DNA of 64,000 nucleotides, taken from contig CP033051.1 in NCBI GenBank assembly GCA_003667865.1, positions 3,064,501-3,128,500 of the forward strand, given 5' to 3'. Origin of the DNA: Rossellomorea marisflavi. Lineage in GTDB: Bacteria > Bacillota > Bacilli > Bacillales > Bacillaceae_B. The notes beneath the pieces were generated by a model, which saw nothing but the letters and a program-made list of their open reading frames with translations, ran no database searches and was not told where the DNA came from. Shown here in pieces: positions 9,689 through 20,315 of the stretch (position 1 is its first letter; the number at the start of each line of letters is the position of its first letter). The translations under genes and the position numbers were made by a program.

Positions 9689-9855
9689 ACACAATTGACA
9701 GAAATAATTTTTTGTTAGAAGTCCGTTTTTAGACTATAGTTCCCATAAGATCATCCAATTGAAGTAAAAATTGGTTGTAAGAAAAGATTCCGAACAAGTA
9801 TAATGAAATTATCTGATTAAAGATCGGGATTTGGACAACATAGGAGGACAATACC

Positions 9856-11523
9856 TTGAGTAAGAAAACAAATGAGACAATCAAGCTTATTCCACTAGGT
9901 GGCGTAGGGGAAATCGGCAAAAACATGTACGTAGTAGAAGTAGACCATGAAATATTCATCATCGATGCAGGCCTAAAATTCCCCGAAGATGAAATGCTAG
10001 GAATTGACATGGTGATTCCAGACATGCAATACCTCGAAGAAAATAAATCAAGAGTTAAAGGAATCTTTCTAACACATGGACATGAAGATTCTATAGGTGC
10101 CATTACATATCTTTTACAACGAATCTCTGCACCTGTTTATGGGACAAGACTTACCAATGCTCTAGTTAAAGACCGTTTAGCAGACGAAGGAATGGAAAAT
10201 AAAGTGAAGTTTTTTAATATTCATTCCGAAAGCCTATTATACTTTGACGGCGTTCAAGTAACATTCTTCAGAACAACTCATAGTATCCCAGATTCTGTAG
10301 GTGTTGCTATTCATACTTCTGAAGGTGCCATTGTGCATACTGGGGAATTTAAATTTGATCAATCTGCAAAGTATCATTACCGAGCTGATTTAGCCAAGAT
10401 GGCTAAGATAGGGAATGAGGGGGTACTTTGTTTATTATCTGATAGTACAGAGGCTGAGCGTCCAGGATATACGACTTCAGAAGCTGTAATAGCTCAACAA
10501 TTAAAGGATACGTTTAGAACCTCACACGGTCGAATCATTGTAGCATGCTTTGCATCCAATCTCATTCGTATTCAACAGGTGTTTGATGCTGCATATGAAA
10601 ATCATCGTAAAGTAGCAGTAGTAGGAAAAAGCTTAAAAAGAGTATATGATGTTGCGTTAAAAATGGGTTATCTTAACGTGAAAGAAGATGTAATGATTCC
10701 TATTGAAGAGGTGAATCATTATAACCTGGAAGAGGTTGTTATTATCGCAACCGGAAACCAAGGTGAACCATTCGAAGCATTACAAAAAATGGCTAAGAAA
10801 AACCACAAGCAAGTTAAAATCAATGAAGGAGATACGGTTTTAATCACAGCGACTCCCTCTCCGGGTATGGAATTAACAGCTGGAAAGACAGTTGATATGT
10901 TATATCGTGCGGGTGCAAATGTGTTAACAGCAAACAAAAAGGTACATGTTTCAGGTCATGGAAGTCAAGAAGACTTAAAGTTTATGCTGAATCTCATGAA
11001 ACCAAAATATTTTGTTCCGATTCAAGGTGAATATCGTATGTTAACAGCACATGCGAAGCTAGCATATGAGCTTGGAATCAACCAAAACCGTGTCTTTATT
11101 TTAGAAAAAGGCGATGTGTTACAATACAAAGAAGCTAAAATGAGATTAAATGGACGGGTACAAGCAGGGAATGTTCTCATTGATGGAATTGGTGTTGGCG
11201 ATGTAGGAAACATTGTATTAAGAGATCGAAAACTCCTTTCTCAAGATGGGATCTTTATTGTCGTCGTATCCTTAAACCGCAGGGAGAAAAAGATTAAAAC
11301 AGGACCAGAACTAATCTCTAGAGGGTTTGTATATGTTCGCGAGTCAGAAAAACTTATGGAAGAGTCCTCAGAGCTTGTAAAAACGGTAGTTGAAAAACAT
11401 CTACAACAAAATTCCTTTGAATGGTCAGCAGTTAAGCAGGAAATTCGTGATCAGTTAAACTATTTCTTATTTAACCGAACAAAAAGGAGACCAATGATTC
11501 TACCTATTATTATGGAAGTTTAA
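9856..11523 (+). CDS. rnjB: Ribonuclease J2
   Basis: Metallo-beta-lactamase/beta-CASP ribonuclease of 555 residues, the partner of RNase J1 in mRNA turnover. The metal motif reads THGHEDSIGAI near residue 74: the last histidine expected in an active HxHxDH site is serine. This agrees with RNase J2 being the weakly active paralogue. The beta-CASP region (TATPSPGMELTAG, HVSGHGSQED) is intact. Translation starts at TTG 9856 behind TAGGAGG. Position directly after dapA matches B. subtilis ymfA/rnjB. The palindromic repeat lies in its upstream region. Confidence 0.95.
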   Translation: MSKKTNETIKLIPLGGVGEIGKNMYVVEVDHEIFIIDAGLKFPEDEMLGIDMVIPDMQYLEENKSRVKGIFLTHGHEDSIGAITYLLQRISAPVYGTRLTNALVKDRLADEGMENKVKFFNIHSESLLYFDGVQVTFFRTTHSIPDSVGVAIHTSEGAIVHTGEFKFDQSAKYHYRADLAKMAKIGNEGVLCLLSDSTEAERPGYTTSEAVIAQQLKDTFRTSHGRIIVACFASNLIRIQQVFDAAYENHRKVAVVGKSLKRVYDVALKMGYLNVKEDVMIPIEEVNHYNLEEVVIIATGNQGEPFEALQKMAKKNHKQVKINEGDTVLITATPSPGMELTAGKTVDMLYRAGANVLTANKKVHVSGHGSQEDLKFMLNLMKPKYFVPIQGEYRMLTAHAKLAYELGINQNRVFILEKGDVLQYKEAKMRLNGRVQAGNVLIDGIGVGDVGNIVLRDRKLLSQDGIFIVVVSLNRREKKIKTGPELISRGFVYVRESEKLMEESSELVKTVVEKHLQQNSFEWSAVKQEIRDQLNYFLFNRTKRRPMILPIIMEV

Positions 11524-11544
11524 TAGAATAGTGCACTACAAAAG

Positions 11545-11586
11545 GGAGCCTAAAAGGATTCAATAGAATCTTTTTAGGCTTTTTGC
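11545..11586 (+). terminator. Terminator after rnjB
   Basis: GAGCCTAAAAGGATTC (11546-11561) pairs with AATCTTTTTAGGCT (11567-11580), followed by TTTT. Confidence 0.87.
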
Positions 11587-11712
11587 GTTTTTTTTTACTT
11601 CTCACGAATTTTTAGACTGTTGTGTATAAAACGTATAAAAAATATCAGTATGAAACCATTTCCTACGAAGGATACTATAGGTATCAAACGTTTTTTTAAG
11701 GAGATGTTTTAC

Positions 11713-12480
11713 ATGGATCAAAACTTTTTTCGTATGAACCAACCTACTAATGAACAACAGGATAAACCAAAAGAAAATACGAAAGATGACAAGCCTTCTC
11801 CATTGGTAGAGAAAATACAACAGCTTGGTCAAACGAATGTTCCACAGCTGTCGAATGATTCGAATATCCATTGCTTAACGATTGTAGGACAAATAGAAGG
11901 TCATATGCAGTTACCACCACAAAACAAAACAACTAAGTATGAACATATCATTCCACAACTTGTTGCTATTGAGCAGAACCCGAAAATTGAAGGATTACTT
12001 GTTGTTCTTAATACAGTAGGTGGAGATGTGGAAGCAGGTCTCGCCATTTCAGAAATGTTAGCGTCATTATCAAAACCAACCGTCTCGATTGTTTTAGGTG
12101 GAGGTCATTCTATCGGTGTTCCTATTGCGACATCCTGTAATTTTTCTTTTATAGCAGAAACCGCTACAATGACGATTCATCCTGTACGATTAACAGGCTT
12201 AGTAATTGGAGTTCCTCAAACATTTGAGTATCTTGATAAGATGCAGGATCGTGTTGTGAACTTTGTGACAAAGCATTCCAATATCTCCGAAGAAGACTTT
12301 AAAAATCTTATGTTTGCAAAAGGTAATCTAACTCGAGATATCGGGACAAATGTAGTTGGCCAAGATGCGGTCAATTATGGACTAATTGATGGTGTTGGTG
12401 GTGTAGGGGCAGCACTTCGAAAGCTCAATGAACTAATAGACATGAAAAAAAGTAATGATACGGATGGTATGATTCAATGA
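11713..12480 (+). CDS. tepA: ClpP-like serine protease TepA
   Basis: ClpP-fold protein of about 255 residues. The N-terminal 35 residues are hydrophilic and variable; the core starts near [13 protein letters not shown]. The presumed nucleophile serine lies in [11 protein letters not shown] and the catalytic histidine in MTIHPVRL. TepA was first described as translocation-enhancing and later linked to degradation of small acid-soluble spore proteins in B. subtilis. AAGGAG at 11698-11703 is 9 bases before ATG 11713, which fixes the start; in-frame ATGs at 11620 and 11704 are less well placed. It overlaps ylzJ by 4 bases. Confidence 0.93.
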   Translation: MDQNFFRMNQPTNEQQDKPKENTKDDKPSPLVEKIQQLGQTNVPQLSNDSNIHCLTIVGQIEGHMQLPPQNKTTKYEHIIPQLVAIEQNPKIEGLLVVLNTVGGDVEAGLAISEMLASLSKPTVSIVLGGGHSIGVPIATSCNFSFIAETATMTIHPVRLTGLVIGVPQTFEYLDKMQDRVVNFVTKHSNISEEDFKNLMFAKGNLTRDIGTNVVGQDAVNYGLIDGVGGVGAALRKLNELIDMKKSNDTDGMIQ

Positions 12481-12686
12481 TATTATATACAACGATGCCA
12501 GAAGAACAAATTTTCCCTACAGATCCATCTGAATACGGTGAACAGCAATTAATTGATTATCAAGGTGTGCCAATGCTTGTGCAACGAGTGGAAAACACCT
12601 ATCGTATTGTACGAATTATGAGTTGTGATCCTGCACACTACTTAAATGAAGAGCTTTGCCCAGGACAGTATATTCAGACATTTTAA
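12477..12686 (+). CDS. ylzJ: YlzJ family small protein
   Basis: A 69-residue protein that begins in an ATGA overlap with tepA, as ylzJ does in B. subtilis. The sequence contains the family-like [11 protein letters not shown] and a C-terminal [11 protein letters not shown]. No function is established; tight coupling to tepA suggests a shared role. Confidence 0.85.
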   Translation: MILYTTMPEEQIFPTDPSEYGEQQLIDYQGVPMLVQRVENTYRIVRIMSCDPAHYLNEELCPGQYIQTF

Positions 12687-12803
12687 AGCGGATTTCACTG
12701 AAGTTCACTATATGATATAATATAGTTTAATTAGGAAAATTAAGAGAGTAGACATAGTAAATATTCAATATGACCCATCGGTATGAAACGGGTATAAAAA
12801 AGT

Positions 12804-12850
12804 AGGGACTGAACCTCTAGGCTACTAATCGCACTTTAGGGTCAGTTCCT
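12804..12850 (+). other. Hairpin in spoIIIE upstream region
   Basis: AGGGACTGAACCT (12804-12816) and AGGGTCAGTTCCT (12838-12850) are complementary at 11 of 13 positions with a 21-base loop. No T run follows, so it is not a typical terminator. It lies 53 bases before the spoIIIE start and could affect its expression. Confidence 0.35.
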
Positions 12851-12903
12851 TCTTCATACATAATGACACAACTGGAAACTTGAATGAATTTAGGTGAATT
12901 AAA

Positions 12904-15270
12904 TTGGCAAAAAGAAAAAAGCGTAGTAAATCAAGTGGGTCGGACCTAAAGACAACAATTAAATATGAAATCATTGGGATGGTCTTTATTGCATTAAGTG
13001 TCATTGCGATTATTGAACTTGGTGCTGTAGGAAAAGCATTAGTGGCATTTTCCCGATTCTTCTTCGGGGAATGGTACATGGTTGCATTTATTTGGGGAAT
13101 ATATGTTGCTGGGTTTATGATGATCAAACGACAAGTTCCTCCCCTATTTCATAGACGTCTTGTAGGACTATATATAATCATTTCTAGTATTCTTTTATTA
13201 AGTCATGTAAAGCTTTTTGAATTATTATCAAATAATGGTTCATTTGACAGTCCTAGTGTCATTAAAAACACGTGGGATTTATTTTGGTTAGACTTAAATG
13301 GAAACACCAGTACTTCCGATCTAGGGGGAGGGATGATTGGTTCACTCCTTTTTGCGGTATCATACATACTATTCGAATCGTTTGGTGCTAGTATACTTGC
13401 ATTAACGTTTATATTAATTGGTCTTATCCTGTTAACAGGAAAATCTCTAGGAGAATTTCTCGGTAAAGCAGGAAGTAAGTTGGCTTCTTTCTTTTCCAAC
13501 CAATGGCAAGCGTTTAGGCAAGATTTGGGTCAATGGAAAGATGACTTTCAGATAAAACAACAAGAGAAAAAAGAAAAGAAGGAAGAGATCCGTCAGGAGA
13601 AATCTACTCAAATCATCACAAGCTTAAAAGAAGAGCCTATTGAAGAAAAAACAGAACCGCTTATATCTAGCTTTGCTGAAAAAGCCTATACGGAGCAAAT
13701 CAATATTGAAGAATTTGGTGTTGTAACACAGGAAAAAAAGCCAGATCCAAAAGAAGAATCAGAAGAGTCAACAGCAGGAGATGATGAGCAATCAGAAGAT
13801 CTATCCCCTCAAATTCGGTTTACAGAGGTAGAAAATAAAGATTATGAATTACCACCGCTATCGTTATTAAAGCGACCAAAGCAAACCGATCAAAGTAATG
13901 AATATAATCTCATTCATGCTAATGCAGCTAAGCTTGAACGAACATTTCAAAGCTTCGGTGTTAAGGCAAAAGTGACACAAGTACATTTAGGACCTGCTGT
14001 TACAAAATATGAAGTACATCCTGATGTTGGAGTTAAGGTAAGCCGCATTGTGAATCTAAGTGATGACCTTGCCCTTGCACTGGCAGCAAAGGATATTCGT
14101 ATAGAAGCTCCGATCCCTGGAAAATCAGCAATTGGTATTGAAGTTCCAAATTCTGAAGTGGCAATGGTTTCTCTTCGTGAGGTACTAGAAGCAAAACAAA
14201 ACAATCGTCCTGATTCGAAGCTTCTTATAGGTTTGGGAAGAGATATAACAGGAGAAGCAGTACTAGCAGAGTTAAATAAGATGCCACATTTACTAGTTGC
14301 CGGTGCAACTGGAAGTGGTAAAAGTGTATGTATCAATGGCATTATTACTAGTATTTTAATGAGAGCAAAGCCACATGAAGTGAAGCTAATGATGATTGAT
14401 CCCAAAATGGTAGAGTTAAATGTCTATAATGGTGTACCACATCTGTTGGCTCCAGTCGTTACGAATCCGAAAAAAGCGGCTCAAGCACTCCAAAAAGTAG
14501 TAAGCGAAATGGAACGAAGATATGAGCTATTCTCACACACAGGAACCCGTAACATTGAAGGCTACAACGAATATGTTAAGAAGCAGAACCTTGAAGAAAA
14601 TGAGAAGCATCCACTGCTACCATATATAGTCGTCATTGTAGATGAGCTTGCTGACTTGATGATGGTTGCATCTAATGATGTTGAGGATGCGATTACTCGA
14701 CTAGCTCAAATGGCACGTGCCGCCGGTATTCACTTAATTATCGCAACACAAAGACCATCAGTAGATGTCATTACTGGTGTAATTAAGGCAAATATTCCAT
14801 CTCGAATTGCATTTGCTGTATCATCTGCTACGGATTCAAGAACCATTCTTGATTCAGGTGGAGCTGAAAAGCTGTTAGGGCGAGGAGATATGCTGTTTAC
14901 CCCTGTTGGCTCTAATAAACCTACTCGCGTACAAGGGGCGTTCCTTTCAGATGAAGAAGTAGAAGAAATTGTAGATTTCGTTATCTCACAACAGAAGGCA
15001 CAATATCAAGAAGAAATGATTCCAGATGAACATCAAGAAGAGCCAGAAAAGGCCGAAGTAGCTGATGAATTATATGAAGATGCTGTCCAACTGATTGCAG
15101 ACATGCAAACAGCGTCTGTATCTATGCTTCAGAGAAGATTCCGAATAGGATATACACGTGCAGCAAGATTAATTGATGAAATGGAAGTGAGAGGGATTGT
15201 AGGTCCCTACGAGGGCAGTAAGCCAAGAACAGTCCTTATACCAAAACCTAGTGAAGAACAAAGCTCATAA
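12904..15270 (+). CDS. spoIIIE: DNA translocase SpoIIIE (FtsK family)
   Basis: ATP-driven DNA pump that moves the chromosome into the forespore through the septum. It has 788 residues. The first 180 residues hold four hydrophobic segments, then a charged linker (about 200-320), then the RecA-like motor with Walker [11 protein letters not shown] near residue 465 and Walker [12 protein letters not shown] near 575. The C-terminal winged-helix gamma domain ([18 protein letters not shown]) reads oriented sequences in DNA. TTG 12904 is preceded by AGGTGA. All motor residues look intact. Confidence 0.97.
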   Translation: MAKRKKRSKSSGSDLKTTIKYEIIGMVFIALSVIAIIELGAVGKALVAFSRFFFGEWYMVAFIWGIYVAGFMMIKRQVPPLFHRRLVGLYIIISSILLLSHVKLFELLSNNGSFDSPSVIKNTWDLFWLDLNGNTSTSDLGGGMIGSLLFAVSYILFESFGASILALTFILIGLILLTGKSLGEFLGKAGSKLASFFSNQWQAFRQDLGQWKDDFQIKQQEKKEKKEEIRQEKSTQIITSLKEEPIEEKTEPLISSFAEKAYTEQINIEEFGVVTQEKKPDPKEESEESTAGDDEQSEDLSPQIRFTEVENKDYELPPLSLLKRPKQTDQSNEYNLIHANAAKLERTFQSFGVKAKVTQVHLGPAVTKYEVHPDVGVKVSRIVNLSDDLALALAAKDIRIEAPIPGKSAIGIEVPNSEVAMVSLREVLEAKQNNRPDSKLLIGLGRDITGEAVLAELNKMPHLLVAGATGSGKSVCINGIITSILMRAKPHEVKLMMIDPKMVELNVYNGVPHLLAPVVTNPKKAAQALQKVVSEMERRYELFSHTGTRNIEGYNEYVKKQNLEENEKHPLLPYIVVIVDELADLMMVASNDVEDAITRLAQMARAAGIHLIIATQRPSVDVITGVIKANIPSRIAFAVSSATDSRTILDSGGAEKLLGRGDMLFTPVGSNKPTRVQGAFLSDEEVEEIVDFVISQQKAQYQEEMIPDEHQEEPEKAEVADELYEDAVQLIADMQTASVSMLQRRFRIGYTRAARLIDEMEVRGIVGPYEGSKPRTVLIPKPSEEQSS

Positions 15271-15284
15271 TCAATCTAAATGTA

Positions 15285-15330
15285 CCCCTATTAAGAGTAT
15301 TTCTCTGCTTTTAATAGGGGTTTTAATTTT
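15285..15330 (+). terminator. Terminator after spoIIIE
   Basis: CCCCTATTAAGAG (15285-15297) pairs with CTTTTAATAGGGG (15308-15320), followed by a T-rich stretch. The remaining 350 bases up to the GntR gene are AT-rich with no gene I can support. Confidence 0.85.
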
Positions 15331-15606
15331 GTTTTATAATTTTCAGAAGGTAGGAAAAGATAATAGAGAAATTGTTCTATATAAAATTTCAAAAGCACTA
15401 GAAGTTATTCACGTTTGTGTTATACTATTAAAAGCGTTTACATTGCAGTTTCATTTCCGAATTGTAAATAATATGAAGTGCATTAGATAATTCTGTAAAA
15501 AAATCAAGGGGAAAATCGGTTTTTTTGAAGAATTTCTTTGAAATTTTGGGACAATCATGTTTTTTCGACAAATTTTCACATTTCTATTTATTTTAGATTT
15601 GAAAAG

Positions 15607-15615
15607 TGTTATAGT
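15607..15615 (+). promoter_or_regulatory. Candidate extended -10 promoter of nupR
   Basis: TGTTATAGT matches the TGnTATAAT extended -10 form about 70 bases before the GntR gene; the -35 region is poor. A similar TGTTATACT occurs at 15418-15426. Motif evidence only. Confidence 0.4.
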
Positions 15616-15684
15616 ATTTTCAATTAGTAGGAAAGATATACATCTGTAGTTAAACATGTATGGAAAAATCGGTGGTGGTTCTTT

Positions 15685-16410
15685 TTGACTATAAAGTCAG
15701 ACAGTAGACATTTATATCTACAAGTTATTGATCATTTAAAGAAAGACATTGATGCAGGTGTTTATAAAGAAAAAGAGAAATTACCTTCAGAATTTGATCT
15801 TTCAAAGCAGCTTGGTGTTAGTAGAGCAACACTCCGCGAAGCACTTCGCATACTTGAAGAAGAAAATGTCATTGTAAGACGTCATGGAGTTGGAACTTTT
15901 GTAAACGCAAAACCACTTTTTACATCTGGCATTGAGCAATTGAATAGTGTTACCAACATGATAAAAAATGCTGGAATGGAACCAGGAACGATTTTTCTTA
16001 GCTCTGTAACGCAACAATCAACAGAAGAAGATGAACGTCGGTTTTTGTGTGACCCAGAAGATGATATTGTTTTAATTGAGAGAGTTCGAACTGCAAATGG
16101 AGAACCTGTCGTTTATTGTATTGATAAAATTCCCTCTAAAATATTTAAAGGGGAATTTTCACATGAAGACAAATCGATATTTGCTATGATAGAGGAGCAG
16201 GAAAATAGGAGAATCTCCTATGCTGTTACTCAAATCGAACCAATTGGTTATCACGAAAAAGTATCACCTATACTGAATTGTGATCCTGAAACATCCTTAC
16301 TCATCTTAAAACAATTACATTATGACGATCGCGATGAACCGATCCTTTACTCTGTTAATTTTTTTCGTGCAGATACGTTTAGCTTCCATGTTTTAAGAAA
16401 ACGTGTATAA
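15685..16410 (+). CDS. nupR: GntR/UTRA transcription regulator of the nucleoside importer
   Basis: A 241-residue regulator. The N-terminal winged helix is clear ([26 protein letters not shown] split over residues 33-60, then GVGTFV), and the C-terminal two thirds form a UTRA ligand-binding domain. It starts at TTG 15685 behind the weak site GGTGGTGG. Immediately downstream is the BMP-type importer, so it probably senses a nucleoside or related ligand and controls that operon. It corresponds in position to ymfC of B. subtilis. Symbol by context; ligand unproven. Confidence 0.78.
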   Translation: MTIKSDSRHLYLQVIDHLKKDIDAGVYKEKEKLPSEFDLSKQLGVSRATLREALRILEEENVIVRRHGVGTFVNAKPLFTSGIEQLNSVTNMIKNAGMEPGTIFLSSVTQQSTEEDERRFLCDPEDDIVLIERVRTANGEPVVYCIDKIPSKIFKGEFSHEDKSIFAMIEEQENRRISYAVTQIEPIGYHEKVSPILNCDPETSLLILKQLHYDDRDEPILYSVNFFRADTFSFHVLRKRV

Positions 16411-16457
16411 CTTTTACTGCTATAAAAAAACAAATTAATTATAGGGGGTAACACATA

Positions 16458-17543
16458 GTGAAAAAACGCAAATATGGTATCGCTATGTCACTAGTATTAG
16501 CTGCAGGTACACTGTTAGGTGCATGTGGAACAAACGAAGATAATACTGGTGGTACAGCTGGAGATGAAGGAACTACTGAAGATCAATTTACTGTTGCAAT
16601 GGTAACGGACGTTGGTGGAGTTGACGATAAATCATTCAACCAATCAGCTTGGGAAGGTTTACAAGCATTTGGTGCAGATAATGGATTAGAAAAAGGGAAA
16701 AGTGGATTTGATTATCTACAATCTCAATCAGATGCAGATTATGCAACGAACTTAAATACACTAGTACGTCAAGATTTTGACCTAGTATATGGTATTGGTT
16801 TCTTAATGGAAAGTGCAATTACTGAAATTGCAGAACAACAAACAGATGCTCACTTTGCTATTGTAGATGCTGTTGTTGACAAGCCAAACGTAGCAAGCAT
16901 CACATTCAAAGAGCAAGAAGCTGGGTACCTAGCTGGTATCGCTGCTGGTTTACAAACTGAATCAGACAACATCGGTTTTATCGGTGGTATGGATATCGAA
17001 GTAATCACTCGTTTTGAAGCTGGTTTCGTTGCTGGTGTAAAAGCAGTTAACCCAGATGCAACAATTCAAAGCGAATATGCAGGTGCATTTGATAAAGCTG
17101 AACTAGGACAAACAATTGCTTCTAAAATGTATGCTGCTGGTGCAGATGTAATCTTCCATGCAGCTGGTGGAACTGGTAATGGTCTATTTAAAGAAGCTCG
17201 TGACCTTAAAGCAAAAGATCCTAACCGTCAAATCTGGGCAATTGGTGTTGACTCAGACCAAACTGCTGAAGGTATCGTAGACATTAACGGTGAAGAGCAA
17301 AACGTTATCTTAACTTCTGCTTTAAAGCGTGTTGACAATGCAGTAAATGACCTTTCTACTAAAGCTAAGAATGGTGAATTCCCTGGTGGAGAAGTTATCA
17401 CTTATGGTTTAGTTGATGATGGTGTTGGACTAGCTCCAATTAATGAAGCTGCTTCTAAGAAAGATGAAATCACAACTACTGTTGAAGAATACAAACAAAA
17501 AATCGTTGATGGTGAATTAGAAGTACCAACAACTGTACAGTAA
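16458..17543 (+). CDS. nupN: BMP-family nucleoside-binding lipoprotein
   Basis: Substrate-binding lipoprotein of a nucleoside ABC importer, 361 residues. The signal peptide ends in lipobox LLGAC (cysteine near residue 23), followed by a Gly/Thr/Glu-rich linker. The BMP domain shows [20 protein letters not shown] and [12 protein letters not shown] 16458 follows AGGGGGT. It comes first in the importer operon after the GntR gene and is separated from nupO by a hairpin, which would let the binding protein be made in excess. Confidence 0.93.
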   Translation: MKKRKYGIAMSLVLAAGTLLGACGTNEDNTGGTAGDEGTTEDQFTVAMVTDVGGVDDKSFNQSAWEGLQAFGADNGLEKGKSGFDYLQSQSDADYATNLNTLVRQDFDLVYGIGFLMESAITEIAEQQTDAHFAIVDAVVDKPNVASITFKEQEAGYLAGIAAGLQTESDNIGFIGGMDIEVITRFEAGFVAGVKAVNPDATIQSEYAGAFDKAELGQTIASKMYAAGADVIFHAAGGTGNGLFKEARDLKAKDPNRQIWAIGVDSDQTAEGIVDINGEEQNVILTSALKRVDNAVNDLSTKAKNGEFPGGEVITYGLVDDGVGLAPINEAASKKDEITTTVEEYKQKIVDGELEVPTTVQ

Positions 17544-17558
17544 GTAATGAAGTTATGG

Positions 17559-17600
17559 GGATAAGCTGACTGCCTTTTGTCAGTCACTTATCCTTTTTCT
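17559..17600 (+). terminator. Hairpin/partial terminator between nupN and nupO
   Basis: GGATAAG-C-TGACTG (17559-17572) pairs with CAGTCA-CTTATCC (17581-17593), followed by TTTTTCTC. It has the form of an intrinsic terminator inside the importer operon and probably attenuates nupOPQ relative to nupN. Confidence 0.75.
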
Positions 17601-17746
17601 CTCTTAAAACTCTAACTGAAGTGTAGAAGCATTTTCTACTTTTCATTTATGGTTTTAAAAAAGTAAGTGCCCTAAAAATTTGAGAATATAGGTCTGACCT
17701 CTTACTTTTAATGAATAATTCCCGAGCTATGCAAGGAGTGAGTATG

Positions 17747-19282
17747 ATGGATTATGTTATTGAAATGCTCAATATTCGTAAGGAATTTCCGGGAATCGTA
17801 GCAAATGATAATATTACCCTACAATTAAAACAGGGTGAAATTCATGCTTTGCTAGGAGAAAACGGTGCTGGAAAGTCTACTCTTATGAATGTTTTATTTG
17901 GCTTGTATCAGCCAGAACAGGGTGAAATCCGTGTAAAAGGAAATAAGGTAAATATTACAAACCCGAATATTGCGAATGATTTGGGGATTGGAATGGTTCA
18001 TCAGCATTTTATGCTTGTTGACACGTTTACCGTAACAGAAAATATTATCCTTGGAAGAGAACCTAAATCAGGTGGAACAGTCGATATTAAAAGAGCTGAA
18101 AAAGAAATTAGAGACATCTCTGAACGTTACGGATTAAAGGTAGATCCAAATGCTAAAATCTCAGATATCTCTGTAGGTATGCAACAACGAGTTGAAATTT
18201 TGAAAACGCTCTATCGTGGTGCTGAAATTTTGATCTTTGATGAGCCTTCAGCGGTGTTAACACCTCAAGAAATTAAAGAACTAATAGAAATCATGAAGAC
18301 GTTAATTAAAGAAGGTAAATCCATTATTCTTATTACACATAAGTTAAAAGAAATTATGGAAGTTTGTGATCGTGTAACTGTTATCCGTAAAGGGAAAGGT
18401 ATTGAAACCTTAGATGTTGAAGGAACAAACCCAACAGAACTTGCCAGCTTAATGGTAGGTCGTGAGGTTTCTTTTAAAACGGATAAAACGGAAGCAAATC
18501 CAAAAGGTAAAGTGCTTGAGGTCAACAATTTAGTTGTGAAAGACCAAAGAGGCGTATCGGTTTTAAAAGGCTTAAACCTTGAGGTTAAAGCCGGTGAAAT
18601 TCTTGGAATTGCTGGAGTCGATGGCAATGGTCAAAGTGAACTAATTGAAGCGATTACTGGATTAATGAAAGTTGAAAGTGGATCGGTTCTTCTTAATAAT
18701 AAAGACATTACGAACCAAAAGCCAAGAAAGATAACAGAATCTGGTATTGGGCATATTCCACAAGATCGTCATAAGCACGGGTTAGTGCTAGACTTTCCTA
18801 TTGGTGAAAACATGGTCCTACAGACATACTATCAAAAACCATTTTCTAAAAGTGGTGTACTGAATTTTAAAGAAATATATGAAAAGGCACGTACATTAAT
18901 TAAAGAATTTGATGTTCGTACGCCTTCTGAATTTACGGAAGCAAGAGCTCTTTCGGGAGGAAATCAACAAAAAGCTATTATTGGTCGTGAGGTTGACCGA
19001 AATCCTGACTTACTAATAGCCGCTCAACCTACACGTGGACTTGATGTTGGTGCGATTGAATTTATTCACAAAAGATTAATTGAGCAACGTGATAACGGAA
19101 AAGGTGTTTTACTGGTTTCTTTTGAGTTAGATGAAATCATGAATGTCAGTGACAGAATTGCCGTTATTTATGAAGGTGAAATTATTGATATAGTCGATCC
19201 GAAACAAACAACAGAACAGGAATTAGGACTGTTGATGGCTGGATCAAAGCGTAAGAAGGATGGTGAGTCAGCCAATGTCTAA
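17747..19282 (+). CDS. nupO: Nucleoside ABC importer ATP-binding protein
   Basis: Double-domain ATPase, 511 residues from the chosen start. Domain 1 has Walker A LLGENGAGKST, signature SVGMQQR and Walker B ILIFDEPS. Domain 2 has a degenerate Walker A (GVDGNGQSEL, with the catalytic lysine replaced), signature LSGGNQQK and LLIAAQPTRGLD. This asymmetry is normal for sugar/nucleoside-type CUT2 ATPases. AAGGAG at 17733-17738 supports ATG 17747 (or 17744). Its 3' end overlaps nupP by 8 bases. Confidence 0.94.
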   Translation: MDYVIEMLNIRKEFPGIVANDNITLQLKQGEIHALLGENGAGKSTLMNVLFGLYQPEQGEIRVKGNKVNITNPNIANDLGIGMVHQHFMLVDTFTVTENIILGREPKSGGTVDIKRAEKEIRDISERYGLKVDPNAKISDISVGMQQRVEILKTLYRGAEILIFDEPSAVLTPQEIKELIEIMKTLIKEGKSIILITHKLKEIMEVCDRVTVIRKGKGIETLDVEGTNPTELASLMVGREVSFKTDKTEANPKGKVLEVNNLVVKDQRGVSVLKGLNLEVKAGEILGIAGVDGNGQSELIEAITGLMKVESGSVLLNNKDITNQKPRKITESGIGHIPQDRHKHGLVLDFPIGENMVLQTYYQKPFSKSGVLNFKEIYEKARTLIKEFDVRTPSEFTEARALSGGNQQKAIIGREVDRNPDLLIAAQPTRGLDVGAIEFIHKRLIEQRDNGKGVLLVSFELDEIMNVSDRIAVIYEGEIIDIVDPKQTTEQELGLLMAGSKRKKDGESANV

Positions 19283-20315
19283 TAGATTTTCAAATGTATT
19301 AATCCCAGTTATATCTGTATTACTCGGGATTATAGCAGGAACGATTATCATGCTTGTTAGTGGATATAACCCAATTTCTGGTTATACAGCGCTATGGCAA
19401 GGGATTTTTGGAGAAGTATACTATGTTGGGGAAACCGTCCGTCAGATCACTCCATATATTTTAGCTGGTTTAGCAGTTGCATTTGCTTTTAGAACAGGTC
19501 TATTCAATATCGGAGTTGAAGGCCAGCTTATCGTAGGTTGGGTCGCTGCTGTATGGGTAGGTTTAGCTTTTGATTTACCAAATATTATTCACTTACCATT
19601 AGCCGTTTTAGCAGCAGCTCTAGCAGGGGCATTATGGGGATTCATACCTGGTTTTCTTAAGGCAAGATACCGCGTGCATGAAGTAATCGTTACGATCATG
19701 TTAAACTATACTGCACTACACATTACGAATGCATTTATTAAAAGTATCTCAGGTAAAGACTCTACAGATAAAATTGCTGATACTGCATCATTACGATCTC
19801 CTTTCCTAGAAGCTTTAACAGATTACTCTCGTATGCACTGGGGGATTGTGATTGCAATTATTTGTGCCATTATCATGTGGTTCTTACTAGAGAAAACAAC
19901 TCAAGGCTATGAATTACGTTCTGTTGGTTTTAACCAACATGCATCTCAATATGCAGGGATGAATGTAAATAAAAATATTATTTTATCAATGGTTATTTCA
20001 GGTGCCTTCGCTGGATTAGCTGGGGCAATGGAAGGGTTAGGAACATTCGGTTATGCTTCAGTTAAAGGTGGATTTACTGGAGTAGGATTTGACGGTATTG
20101 CTGTTGCCTTACTAGGAGGAAACACAGCAATTGGTGTTATTTTTGCAGCTATCCTATTTGGAGGGCTAAAAATTGGTGCACTGAACATGCCGCTAGAGGC
20201 GAACATTCCAAATGAATTAGTTGATATTATCATTGCATTAATTATTTTCTTTGTTGCATCAAGTTATATGATCCGTTGGTTAATCCAACGTTATAGCAAA
20301 AAGGGGGTGAAGTAA
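19275..20315 (+). CDS. nupP: Nucleoside ABC importer permease 1
   Basis: Integral membrane permease of about 346 residues with 8-10 hydrophobic segments of the BPD_transp_2 family. The conserved RTGLFNIGVEGQL segment near residue 75 and GFDGIAVALLGG near residue 275 are typical. ATG 19275 has GGTGAG 7 bases upstream and lies inside the end of nupO; an in-frame ATG at 19260 is less likely. Pairs with nupQ as heterodimeric permease. Confidence 0.93.
   Translation: MSNRFSNVLIPVISVLLGIIAGTIIMLVSGYNPISGYTALWQGIFGEVYYVGETVRQITPYILAGLAVAFAFRTGLFNIGVEGQLIVGWVAAVWVGLAFDLPNIIHLPLAVLAAALAGALWGFIPGFLKARYRVHEVIVTIMLNYTALHITNAFIKSISGKDSTDKIADTASLRSPFLEALTDYSRMHWGIVIAIICAIIMWFLLEKTTQGYELRSVGFNQHASQYAGMNVNKNIILSMVISGAFAGLAGAMEGLGTFGYASVKGGFTGVGFDGIAVALLGGNTAIGVIFAAILFGGLKIGALNMPLEANIPNELVDIIIALIIFFVASSYMIRWLIQRYSKKGVK

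Noticed and set aside
15251-15490. Open frame of 79 residues overlapping the spoIIIE 3' end
   Set aside because: It runs through the spoIIIE terminator, has no ribosome site and no coding-like composition.
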